Below, piece after piece: positions 10,801 through 22,504 of a stretch of 64,000 bases of DNA; the stretch's first letter is position 1, and every line of letters starts with the position of its first letter. This stretch comes from Gentiana macrophylla. Taxonomy: Eukaryota; Streptophyta; Magnoliopsida; Gentianales; Gentianaceae. The translations under genes were made by a program, and so were the position numbers. A model generated the notes under the pieces. It saw only the letters and a list, made by a program, of their open reading frames with translations, was not told where the DNA came from and searched no databases. The DNA is taken from assembly GCA_026214975.1 (NCBI GenBank), contig CM047810.1:91776316-91840315 (forward strand). Reading direction: 5' to 3'.

Positions 10801-12437
10801 GATGATGTCAAAACCTCATAAGCCTGAAACATAAGTATACAAAAATTTCATCATAATCAATGTAATAAAACTCAGAAATTTTATTCATCCATAAAGGGCA
10901 AAAAGATTGTAAGTTCAAAGCAGATTCAGAGTGCTACAACTACATTTTACTTAATTCTGCTTCCTCTTGAACTTTGTGGTCTGGATCTCCTCTATATCTT
11001 TCCATTCGATTTCTGGAAACTTCCACTCCAGTATGCCATAGCAGTGTACTCAGAGACTCCATGAAATATCCTCTTGCCAAAGAGTCTGTGAAAATCAGGC
11101 ATAGTCTCATTTGCCCTTGGTTCTTCAAAGTATTTCTCAAGTCTATCCCTAGCTTCATCAATGTGTGTGTCAGCAAACTTGAGATTCTTGAACAGACCCC
11201 ATTGTTCTTGTCGGTTCATTCTCCCCATAGGGTTGAAGAATTTTACCATGTAGTTGAAATCTTCTTGTTGTTCACTGGGTAAATCTTCTGGTCCTTTTGC
11301 AGAGAGGGGTATGGCTGAACTTGGTCTGTTGGTTGAGTTGGATCCAGTATTTTGCTTTAAAAATGAATGATGTCTCTTAACATCATTGTAAATTTTGACC
11401 ATATCAGTTCTCATCTTCTCATCCTTATAGCTTAGCCAGTCTGCCCATGCTTCATCTTGCGTTTGATTTGGATACAGACCGTCTTGGACTTTGAAGAACT
11501 CTCTTACATTATCAAGTACTTCAGCATCATATTCTTCCCTATTTCGTGAGTAGTAAATGTTCTTTTCTCACCAAAGATATCCGTGTCTTTCTTGCTACCT
11601 CTCTTTTGGTGTTACCTCTGCTTTGGTGCTAAATCATGTTGGCTTGTCGATCCATTTTGGTTGACTAGATCCAGTCTTTCTTTGTCTTCCCGATCTATCT
11701 CTATCATCGTCTCTTCTCTGGATAGGATGAGGAAATCCTATGCAAGGTTCATTTGAGGCTTTTTTTTCCCTTTCCTCTCTAGCTTTCTTTAGCTGTTCTT
11801 CAGCTTTATTTCGGATTCTCAGTTCTCTGTCCCTTGCTCTTAGCTGCTCCTCAGTAAAATTTGGGGGTCTAACTATTGATCCTTCTTCAGGCTTATCATT
11901 TCTTTCCCCCTTTTTGGTAGCATCATCCTTTTGATGTAGTAAGATATTGTTTGTAGCTTCAGCTGTACCAATCAAAGTATCCAATTTGGATTCAATAGAT
12001 GTGAATCTTTTGTCATGATGAGTCAACTTCTCAGTTACACTTCAAAATCTGGTGCCGAAGGCCAATTCCATCGAATCATTTTCCTGAGAGACATGCTATC
12101 TGAGACCTGCAAGATTGTTGGTGATATTTATGTTTAACTGTCTCATCAAGTCACCTTGCCTTTGCACAACAATATTTTGTGCATCAATGTACTCAACAAC
12201 AGCCTGAAATCTTTTCTCTATGGAGCGGCTTTCATCTTTAAATGCCATAGTCATAGATCTGAGATGCATTGCTTGTTGTTCCAGTTCCTCAGCCAACAGA
12301 TCTGCTGCCTTTTCAAAAGCCTCATTTGATATGCCAGTAGTCAGTTGAGCAAATTTGTGGCGAATATCAGTTGATTCTGGTTCAGTTTGCTATCCTCTAT
12401 CTTGAGGTGCACAGCTTGGAGGTACCTCAACCGATTC

Positions 12438-14749
12438 TATAATAGTCCGATTTTCGGAAAGAGGCGAGACGTGTCATTTTATAAAACGAAATATTGGGTT
12501 CGGTTCCTTTTTTATTCGAGTTTAATTATTTTGGTAATTATATACATAATTTGAGATATATGTATATATTTAAGGAAGAAAATCTGATTTATTAAGGGTG
12601 ATTAAGGAAAATCATTGAAATTAGGTAATTATGGGATTTTTCCTATTTAAGGGAAAATCAACCTAATCGACCCTTAACCTTTTAATCAGATTTTTCCACC
12701 TCCAAATTCACCTTCGTGTAAGAGCAAGGGATAGGAGTGAGGAATTTTCATCAGTTGTTCAATCTTTGACGGTTTTCAGATCAGAGTCGAGCACCGGAAT
12801 CGTTGTGAAGAAGGCAACGGTTTGATTGCAGAAAGTTGAAGCTTTGTTAAGGTATGTGTAAACCCTAATCCCCATTCTTCTTCTTCGAGTTTGATGGATT
12901 CAAACTCATCAATTCATAGTTTTTATCGTTTACAAGCGTGTGATTGAATCTAATCTAAGTTTGGATTTATCACACATATTTTCTCGCAGAGAAGGGACGG
13001 TTTTAGTTGTTGTTTTTCGAGTTTGGACTTGGATTTAGTTTGCTTAAAAGGTAAGAAGCTCTTCCTACAATCTAATTATGGTTTAGAGTAGATTAGATCA
13101 TGCTTTGATGCTTATAGTGTCAAATTTAAGCTTAGATGATGTTTGAAGATTAAGGATTGTTTAGATCTTTAAAATTATATTTTTATGTCGTTTTTTCGCT
13201 ATATTTAGCGTAGAAGATGTTTGGAATCGAGTAGAGATCATTAAGGGTTGAAAATGTGTTTTAGGGCTTTCTCTGCGTAGGATGCGTGCGCATTGCCCAA
13301 AGAATGCACACACATTCCTTCTACAGATTGCCCAGGTTAGTCACAAAGAGATCAATGCGCGCACGCATTCAAGGAATGCGCACGCATTGTTGGTTCAGAG
13401 TCATACATGATGCTTTCTGGCTGAGGGATGCGTACGCATTGATCAAACAGAAAGTTTAGAATAGTTTCTGGTCTTGGGATGCGTACGCATTGAGCACAAT
13501 ACGCACACATTGCTTGAACAGAGAGTTTTCGATTTTGCTAAGAGGAATGCGTCGCATTCCAGAGTAATGCGCACGCATTGCCCCAGATTTTTATATAATG
13601 ATGTTTTAAGCTATGTTTTGAATTTTAAACCTTAACTCATGATCAAATAACATTAATTAAATATGAACAAGCCCCGATTGAGTTTCTGATTCGTTCAGTT
13701 AAAACACTGAATATACTCTTAAAGGGATTTGAAGTTCGGATCCGTCGGATGGGCATGAAAGGGCTTGTGCTTTGATGAACTAGAGTTCATCAATGTCTGT
13801 GTAATTGATAGGATGTGATGTCTAGTTGTCTAAGTGAGGGAGTAGAGCTGATAAGGTGAGTAATATTCTGAAAACACTTAGGTGGTTAGTTAATTCACAG
13901 TAATAATTACATATGTGTTAGCTAAAAGCTAAAATGTCATTTATTCTCGGTTAGACACTATTTCATATCGGCGATGTGATACGTTCATAAAAGGTGAACA
14001 ACGCTACTGGCCTTAAACGGCTGAAGGGTAGTGGAGGAAATTCATCGGACGTATACGTATACCGGGGAGACCCCGGAGGTAATCGGTGCTAATCACCGTT
14101 AGTTAGAAAGTATATCTTCAGGCTGATGAATGCCATGCACAGTGTCCTTGAGTAATGATGTAACAAAGATAAGTTAAGATATAAACGTTTAGTCATGATG
14201 TGTCGATGGGCACGGAGTGAACCCTAAATTGAGTCAGTCTCGCTAAGATAATTAATTAATAACAAACCCTAATTAAGTTGTAGCTTCTACTTCGTACTTT
14301 ATACATTGTACTTACCTCAAATGCATGTTTATTTATGTGTTTGGGGGAGAGAAGACGAACAGGTAAATGAAGAGTTCGAGGAGGACTTTGATGACGACGT
14401 GTGAGGACGCCGGACTTGAAGACCTTGTTTATTATTTATTTATTTACATTTATTTCATAAACTTGGATTGTTATTGGATCTTTTAGTTACTTTTAGTACT
14501 TTGGAATTCATAAAATTTTGGATTCGTTGGTTTCGTTTCGGATGTAATAATATTACATTTCCTTCTTTAGTTCTTGATTCCAATTCTTGGTTATTTGGAA
14601 AAAATTACCCGAGTCTTTTTAGCTTCCGTTTGCTTTTATTTGATACGACGTAGTAGAGGCTTACGTGTAATATTATTTATTTAATATTATGCGTGCCGAA
14701 CGCTTCGATTTCCGGAAAAGGACTCGGTGTCCGGGAGCGGGGCGTTACA
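12438..14749. mobile_element. Solo LTR or LTR-like insertion, 2.3 kb
   Basis: Flanked by GATTC at 12433..12437 and 14750..14754. The right end reads GGGGCGTTACA, whose complement TGTAACGCCCC is a common start of long plant gypsy LTRs; the left end begins TATAATAGTCC rather than a perfect TG/CA partner. Inside are a TATA-rich promoter-like zone near 12540..12580, a cluster of palindromes at 13275..13585 and no retroviral domain on either strand. Length, target duplication and lack of coding fit a solo LTR left by recombination. Removing it with one target copy joins the extra ORF in frame, which proves it is a secondary insertion. Confidence 0.82.
13275..13585. repeat. Cluster of short palindromes ATGCGYRCGCAT
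   Basis: About nine copies of a 12-14 bp near-palindrome lie in 300 bases, for example ATGCGTACGCAT near 13428 and 13479 and ATGCGCACGCAT near 13375 and 13567. Spacing is irregular. Several copies are perfect palindromes with alternating purine-pyrimidine runs. Confidence 0.85.
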
Positions 14750-17114
14750 GATTCTTGGTGCTGTGTTGTCGGTTGAGTAACATCTACACCAGCTTCTACT
14801 TCTTCAAGTACCTGGGTAGATGTTATCTCTGGAGCAACATGCTCTCTTGTTCCCCCTTGCTTAGGGCCAGTAATTGTCTTGACTGGAGTGCCGGCAGCTG
14901 AGCCAGTGTCTAACACTGTTGTTGGTTCAGCTGCAGTGTCAATTGAAGGTTGTGGAGCATGGGAAGGCCGTGGAGCCGGCATAGTTGTATTGTCAGCTTC
15001 CAAGGTCTGCTGATCATTTTGGGGTGCTGATGAAGTTGCCTTAGCTAATGGGGTATTCTTTGCTGATCCTTGTGGCTGCAGGAATGAAATTAAGAGAATG
15101 TTGTCATCAATTGCATCAGCTGTTTGTTCAACCTCTATGTCTTGTCCATCATCACCATGGGGATCATTACCACTATTATAATCATGATCATCTCCATCAT
15201 CATTGTCATGATCATCTCCATCATCCTCCGAGTCACCGCTTTCTTTCGAGATCCGAGGCGCTTTGCTTTTCCGTATCAACCATGTCCCAGAGTGGGGATT
15301 CATCAAGTACACCAACCAGGGTTGTGATCCCCAGAAAATCAAAGAACCAAGCTTCTTCAGCAAGCATGCGTTCTGAATCTTGAAGCTGAATTCTGGAGTC
15401 ACCTTCTTTCCATTCAAGATATGCAGCAATTCTATCATCTATCTCATTTGCAGATATCTGTGCTGGTTCTTCTGGAGTCTCCTCATCATCTCCATTTTCT
15501 CCTTCAACTTCCTCATGTTCAGGTTGGTCATCCTCACTGCTACTTTCTTCCTCTTGTTGTTCTGCCTCTTCTTCTAGTTCCTCTTCTTCTTCTTCTTCTT
15601 CATCTATTAATTTTCCAAACTCCTCTTTGTCCAGATTTTTTTGAACTTTTTGTTTCTTTCTTTGGCCATATGTGTTTCTGCTAGATTGCTTTCTCTTCCC
15701 TCCTCCTACCTTCTTTGGCTGTTTGACATAGGTAAACATGACTTTGGATTCATGCAATTTATGGAGTTTGATTACCGGTACTTTTAGACATTGCATGAGA
15801 TAGTGGAGTTGAATTCCATAGGATTTCTTGATCCAGAAGATCCCTTTTTTCTTCTTTCCTTCGGCAAGTCCTTTTTTCGTAGCATTTACCTCACATTGGA
15901 TATGTTTTTTGAGTCTTTGGAAGAAGTAGTTTGCCCAATTAAACTCCAGACTGTTATAGATGATTCCCATAAGATGCATTCAAACCTCTGTCATGGCATT
16001 GTTTGCCCCTAGCTTGCCTTCAATTGTCTTACCGATTAGAGCACTGAATTCATTGAAGGGTTTCTTCAAAGTAGATCTAAGACAGTTAAGTTTCTTAGAA
16101 CCTGGGTTTGCCGTTTTGGCGATTGTTACCCAGAAGTCATCCAAGTTTTGTGCTACCAAGGCTGCTTTTGTTTGACCTTTATTCAAGAGTTTGAGGTGTT
16201 TGCGAATTACCTTTGCTGTAATGACCACTTCTGTACCGTTGACAAATGCAACGATCTTGTCTTCACCCATTTCGTCACCTTATTCAGCAAGGGGCCCAGA
16301 AATGAACTTAGCAGTTTTCCAGAAGGAGATAAGGTTTTCATAAGAAACATCTTTGATAGGGGGATTGATGAAGGTCAGCAATCCCAAATTTTTGCATCCA
16401 TCTGCCAATCCTTTTGCTTCCTCGTCATTTCCGCAAAGCTTTAAGTAGTGCTCTTCTTGAAAAAACGCTCATGTGGCAATCGATTTCTTATATTGTTTTC
16501 CAGTTTGAGTGGTTGAAGAGGATGAAGAAGCTTTGATTTTGCAGAAACAATAGGGTTTAAGATTTGAAGAGAGCGTAAAGATTTCTGAAAAATGTCTAAG
16601 TGTGGTTTAAATAGGATGATTTTTGTAGTGTGAACGTGGTTGAATATGGATGGATTTTGTGACGTAATGGTGTGATTTTATTTATATAAATCGCGGTGTT
16701 TGAGTGTAGTGGGGGAGTGGATTGAGGTAAGTATTGAGGCATTTGTAATTCAAAAAATAATATAGTTACCTCAACGATTATGAATTGATCTCCACGTGTG
16801 TAATCTTCCACAGTATAATCCTCCATAACTTCTTGATTTTCCACTCGTATATAGCTGATTTAGTTCACACTTGAGTTTGTTGTTTACTCTAATGTATATT
16901 TCGGTGGAGTGACTTGGCTGGTCACTAGGCCAATGATACCATGAACTAACTTCTTTACTGATCTGCTGTATACAACTATTCCTAACAATCAGTGCAGTTA
17001 ACTTCACTGAGTACCAGTGCCTTACCTGCCAAATGAGCTCACCCGTAATGGCAAAGGTTCAGTCAGCTGGTGAAGTTACTTAGTTGATTACTCCAGTTAG
17101 CTGCTCCTTAGTAC

Positions 17115-20100
17115 TTAGTCAATTTCTATCATTCCCAACTCAGTTCTCAACTTGCTGAATCTTTCATGACTGAGTGGTTTTGTGAAAATGTCAGCCAATT
17201 GATCTTCAGTTCGTATGTATCTTAGAATGACATCTCATTTTTCAACATGATCTCTGAAAAAATGATGTCTTACATGAATGTGTTTTGTTCTTGAGTGTAG
17301 TACTGGATTTTCTGTGTTAGATATTGCACTTGTGTTATCACACATTATTGGAATTGTCTTCTCCTCCATTCCATAATCCCTTAGCTGTTGTTTGATCCAT
17401 AGTACTTATGCACAACAACTGCCTGCTGCTATATATTCTGCTTCAGCTGTTGATGTGGATATAAAGTTTTGCTTTTTGCTGAACCATGATACTAGTCTGC
17501 TGCCTAGCATTTGACAGGTTCCATAGGTGCTTTTTTATATCTATCTTGCATCCAGCATAGTCAGAGTCTGAATATGATATCAAATTGAAACCTCCATCTT
17601 TTGGATACCAAATTCCAACACTAATGGTGTTTTTCAGGTATTTGATTATTCTTTTGGCTGCTAGAAGGTGAGATTCCTTTGGTTGAGCTTGAAATCTTGC
17701 ACATACTCCTACTGCAAATGCTATATCAGGCCTGCTTGCAGTTAGATAGAGTAGGGATCCAATGATTCTTCTATAAAGCGTTTGATCAACATTCTTTCCA
17801 CTTTCATCTTTTCCAAGAATAACTCTTGCACACATTGGTGTATCTGATGTGCCACTTGTGTCCATACCATACTTGTGTATCAAGTCTTTTGTGTACTTGG
17901 CTTGATTGATAAAGATGCCATCTTTCATTTGCTTTACTTGTAGACCAAGAAAGTAATTTAATTCTCCCATCATGCTCATCTGAAATTTTCTTTTCATTAA
18001 GTTTGCAAATTTCTCATATAGCTTCTCATCTTCTGATCCTAAGATAATGTCATCAACATAGATTTGGACTAACAAGGTGCTTGTTCCTTCCTCTAGCTTA
18101 AAGAGAGTCTTATCAATAGTTCCTTTGTTGAATCCATTGTTGATCAAAAATTGTGATAGTGTCTCATACCAGGCTCTAGGTGCCGGTTTGAGTCCATAAA
18201 GTGCCTTTTTGAGCTTGTACACTTTATCTTCTTTCTCTTTGAGTTGAAAACCAGGAGGTTATTCCACATATACTTCTTCGTTCAAAAGTCCATTCAGAAA
18301 TGCACTCTTGACATCCATTTGGTAAACTTTGAAGTCTTTGTGGGTTGGAAAGGCTAGAAAGAGTCTAATTTCTTCCAATCTTGCTACTGGGGCAAAGGTT
18401 TCATCATAATCTATTCCTTCTGCTTGAGAGTAGCCGTTTGCAACTAGCCTTGCTTTGTTTCTAACAACTGTCCCTCGTTCATCTATCTTGTTTCTGAATA
18501 CCCATTTTGTTCCAATGATGTTGGCCATGTCTGGTCTGTCAACAAGTTCTCAGACCTCATTTCTTTAAAATTCATTTAGTTCTTCTTGCATAGCTGTAAT
18601 CCAATCAGCATCTTGGATTGCATCATCTATTGTTTTGGGTTCCACTTGTGATAGGAAAAATGTTAGCATATTTTCCAGTTGTCTTCTGGTTCTGACTCCT
18701 GTGTGAATGTCTTCAATGACTTGTTCTTCAGGATGGTATCTTAGCCAGTTGAGGTCAGGTTGAAGGTGCTCTTGACTTGGTGCTTCCACAACTTCAGTTT
18801 GTGCATCAGCTTCATGTTCGTGTGTTGGTGCCTCTTGTGTTGTGTTGACTGGTGGCTCATCTTGATTACCATAGGTGTGATTCAGAATAGTAGCTGGTAC
18901 TGTTGTATTTATATAAACTTGTCTTTGTCCTACTTCTTCTTCAAGTTTTTGAAGGCTTTCACCATTTGTGTTTGGTTCATCAAAGACTACATGAATTGAT
19001 TCTTCAATCACCAAAGTTCTTTTTTTGAGTACTCTGAAGGCTTTGCTTGTGTCTGAGTATCCCATAAAGATTGCTTCATCAGCTTTTTCATCAAAAGTAT
19101 GTAGCTGATTTCTGTTCAAAACAAACATTTAGATCCAAATATATGTAAATGTGAGATGTTAGGTTTTCTTCCATTCCATATTTCATATGGAGTTTTTCCA
19201 TGATGTTTGTTGATGATTGATCTGTTTTGAGTATAACATGCTGTATTTGCTGCTTCAGCCCAAAATCTCTTTGGTATTCTTCTGCAATCATTGTTCTGAC
19301 TGCTTCTTTGAGTGTCCTGCTTTCTTCTTTCTGCTATACCATTTTGTTGTGGAGTCCTCAAGCTATCGATAGTTGATGCAAGATTTCCATTTTCTTCACA
19401 GATGGATTCTCGATAATTTCATTTAGAAACTCAGTGCCTCTATCCGATCTCGATCTTGATGATCTTCATTCCTTTTCATTTTGAATTCTTCTTAACAAAT
19501 CGCGACTTTTTGAGTGTCTCTCTTTTTCTTGTTCATGAATATGGTCCAAGTGAATTTGGAAAAGTCATCCACCACTACTAGAGTGTACTTCTTTCCACTT
19601 ACACTTCACCGGTGTGATCGGGTCCAAAAGATCCATATGCAAATGGATGTAAAATTCTTGTTGTTGATTGATAGGGCTTTGACTTGAAAGAGCTTTTGAT
19701 TTGCTTCTCTTTTTGACATGCATCACAGAGACTTTCCTTCTTGAATATGATCTCTGGTAAGCCTTCAACTAACTTGTTCTTTGATAGTGTGTTGATGGTT
19801 TTGAAGTTGAGATGATTCAATCTTCTATGCCAAATCCAGCTGGTTGATTGTTTATTTTTGACAAGCAAACATGTTTCTACTTTTGCTGTCTTCCAATCTA
19901 CCACATACATGTTGTCTTCTCTTCATCCTGCAAGTAAAATTGTGTTGATTTTGCTGTGAATCACCTTGTATCCTTCCTTGTTGAAGTGCACATTGTAGCA
20001 TTTGTCACAGAATTGACTGGTACTTAGCAGATTGAAGTTCAATCCTTCAACATAAGCTACATTTTGAATCTTCAAGCTGTTTTGAGCATTATGCCTTCCC

Positions 20101-20990
20101 CCTTAGTTTTGCCTGGGTTTTCTTTGCCTCTAAATGTTACTTTGGGTCCATCAAAGGCTTTAAAATCAGTCAACCATCTCTTGTTCCCTGTCATGTTTCT
20201 GGAACATCCACTGTCTATGTACCAGACATCGACAAAACAAATTAAGTTTGTTTACGTACCCAACACTGTTTGGGTCCATGCCTGTTAGTAGTCATGCCTC
20301 CTACTCCAAGGGTATATCCAAAGGATCTTCTTTTTGGATAATTGAAGTCATCAACTTCATATGTTTAAGGCATGGCAGAATAGCTTCTAATATTTCTACT
20401 AAAGGTATTCTGATAATTTTCTTTACTTTTTGGTGCATTTGCATCCTTTTTCACTCTCCAATATGCAGGAGGAAACTTGTATTCATGTTGCTTCTTGTGT
20501 CCTGGAATGTGCCTTGGTTGGTTTTTCCTAAACACATGATGCATAGCATGAAATGGTTTCTTCTTGTATTTTGGGGGTGCAACATTCCAATCATCCTCAG
20601 AAGGGTAAAGTCATCCCTTACCTTTCTGAAAACCTTTGCCTTTACTTGGCTGGATTGATGATTTATTCTGTTGTTTCACTACACTAGGTTTTGACTTCAC
20701 CGGTGCAGGATGAGAGGTTGAAACTATGGTCTGTCCTTTTCTGAATTTCGGTTCAGGCTTGGTCCTTGATTCAGAATTGTGTTGTCCATTGTTTCTATTT
20801 TCATCCTGACTGTTGTAGCCAAGACCGGATATGGATCCAAACCTTTTTGGGGGTTTGTAAGCTGGTGCAATTTGTGGTGTAGTGATGTTCTTAACTGGTA
20901 AGGATATTTTCTCAGATGGTCTTTCAACATCAGATGGGTGATCATGTGCTGCTTGTTGATCAACTAAGTAAATTTCCTTACTAGTTTGTT
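17115..20990 (-). pseudogene. Copia pol of copy 1: protease, integrase, reverse transcriptase, RNase H
   Basis: Polyprotein that copies the element's RNA into DNA and integrates it. Read right to left: a spacer (about 20990..20330), a protease zone that is hard to read (20330..20000), the pre-integrase and integrase zone (19910..19100, with WIWHRRLNHLN, SLCDACQKEKQ, TLVVVDDFSKF and RTPQQNGIAERR), the reverse transcriptase (18528..17700, with [27 protein letters not shown] and the catalytic-type IYVDDIILG) and the RNase H (about 17560..17120, with SYSDSDYAGC and FTKPLSHERFSKL). The stop is at 17115. At least one in-frame stop (near 18257) and shifts at about 19560, 19360 and 17520 break it. 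The same domains recur in copy 2, which helps to place these breaks. Confidence 0.88.
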
Positions 20991-21045
20991 CAGCTTTCAT
21001 TTCATCCAGTTCTTTCTTTAATCTTTTATTTTCCTTTCTCAGATT

Positions 21046-22325
21046 CTAACATTCTTGTTCCAAAATTTCATGATTTACTTGAATTTCTTTAAATTTACTC
21101 ATGAGATTTTGAATTAGATTTGCAGAATCTAAAGGGAGAATAGACGATTGTGCAGTGTCAGATGTGGATGCACTAGATGATGAGTATGAGCTAGATGTTA
21201 CCTCAGTTTCATTTGATTCTTTAGCCATAAGGCATAAGTAAGCCTTATCATTGTCTGAGATGTCAGCTTCATCATCATCGGAATCATTTTCAGATGATTC
21301 TTCATTCTTTTCACTGCTAGTTTCAGCATTGAGTGCCTTCTTGATCTTTCTCTTTTCAGTTGTCTTGTATTTCTTCTTATCCTCATCTTTTTCTTTTTCT
21401 TCAGGGCAATCAGCCTTGAAATGACCTTTCTTCTTACAGTTGAAGCATCTGTATTCATCATCCTTTTTCTTCATGTCTTTGATTGAGCTTGACTTCTTGT
21501 TTGATGATGAACCTCCTTTAAATTGCTTCTTCTTGCTAAACCTGTCAACACGTTTGATCAGTAAAGCTACATGTTCTTTCAGCTCCTGTGTCTCTTTGTT
21601 GCTTGAGTCAGATGTTTTGCTTTGCTGGGCTGCAACCAGTGCATTGGCCTTGTGTGTCTCTGCTGGTGCACTGTCTTCACCTTCAACTCAAATTCATGAG
21701 CCTTTAATTGAGAAATCAGAGTCAAAGTGTCTGTGTTTGCAAGGTTTGTTGTTCCTCTAAGCACTGATGTGATAATCTTCCATCTTTCAGATAGGCCTCT
21801 CAATATCTTCAGACAAACTTCCTTCTGAGGGTATGTATATCCAAGTTGTTGCAGTTCACTGATGATGCTTGAAAATATGTTATCCATTTGATCAATGGAT
21901 TCACCAGCCTTCATTTTAAAGTTCTCAAATTTCTATTTTGCAATAGATAATTTATTTTCCTTGACTTCTTCTGATCCTTCATTGATCAGTGCCAATTTGT
22001 CCCACATCTCTTTTGCTGTTTTGCAATCTTTGATCCTCATGAACATGTTGCTGTCCAGAGTCTTCAAAATCATATCTTTTGCAACAAAATCTAGATTTGC
22101 TCTTCTTCTGTCATCCTTGGTCCAATCCTTCTTGAGTTTGTCTATTTCTTTCCCTTGATCTGTTCCTGTGGTCACCACAGTTGTGATCTTGATTGGGCCA
22201 TCATTAATTACATCTAGCATTTCCTCATGAGTTGCTGCAAGATGAGACAACATCCTTATTTTGTATTCATCAAAATTATTAACATTGAATACAAGTACCT
22301 TTGACATAAAATTTGAGGAATCCAT
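21046..22325 (-). pseudogene. Copia gag of copy 1
   Basis: Capsid/nucleocapsid precursor. The start codon is a real ATG at 22325 (MDSSNFMSKV). The N-terminal 130 codons and the next part (21914..21579) are in the same frame, split by one stop at 21930..21932. A frameshift near 21670 follows. The last part (21474..21046) has a CCHC zinc knuckle (CFNCKKKGHFKADC), a Lys/Glu-rich stretch and a Ser-rich tail, then a stop. The gag domain resembles the UBN2/retrotran_gag type of large plant copia elements. Confidence 0.85.
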
Positions 22326-22336
22326 AAGTACAAATA

Positions 22337-22340
<4 letters not shown>

Positions 22341-22403
<63 letters not shown>
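22341..22403. repeat. (TA)n microsatellite in the copia leader
   Basis: About 31 TA units between the primer site and gag of copy 1. The second copy (around 42009) has no such run, so the expansion happened after the two copies separated. Confidence 0.95.
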
Positions 22404-22405
<2 letters not shown>

Positions 22406-22488
22406 CACAAATTTGAAAACTACTTTGAAAATATGTGATCTCCTTGCTACTGTAAATTAGATTTGAACATGTTCTCGATACTAGAACA

Positions 22489-22502
22489 CTGCTTCGCTAC
22501 CA
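22489..22502 (-). promoter_or_regulatory. Primer binding site of copia copy 1
   Basis: On the minus strand TGGTAGCGAAGC follows the 5' LTR after two bases. It resembles the complement of the initiator Met tRNA 3' end with changes; copy 2 has the closer form TGGTATCGGAGCA. Confidence 0.7.
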
Positions 22503-22504
22503 AT

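Larger units (their letters stand above)
10940..16540 (-). pseudogene. Extra ORF after copia pol, unknown function, interrupted by a solo LTR
   Basis: Minus-strand open region between pol and the 3' LTR, about 1,000 codons once the insertion at 12438..14749 is set aside. A start upstream of 16540 is possible; the first clear in-frame ATG of the best segment is at 16270 (MGEDKIVAFVNG). Parts in order: an N-terminal globular region, loosely like plant transposon proteins of unknown role; a basic stretch (GGGKRKQSS); long Glu/Asp runs (about 15610..15400 and 15240..15150); a Pro/Ala/Thr-rich part; and a charged C-terminal part with coiled-coil character (about 12300..11700, rich in EEQ and AREEREKK). 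No membrane segment or signal peptide is evident, so an envelope protein is not supported. Breaks include a stop near 12400 and frame changes between 12100 and 11000. A related N-terminal part exists in the second copy at 35520..36345. Confidence 0.7.

Noticed and set aside
15048..15684. Plus-strand ORFs rich in His, Ile, Leu and Phe
   Set aside because: They are antisense to the acidic runs of the extra ORF.
10940..16540. Viral envelope gene
   Set aside because: The position fits, but no signal peptide, membrane anchor or cleavage-site pattern is visible.
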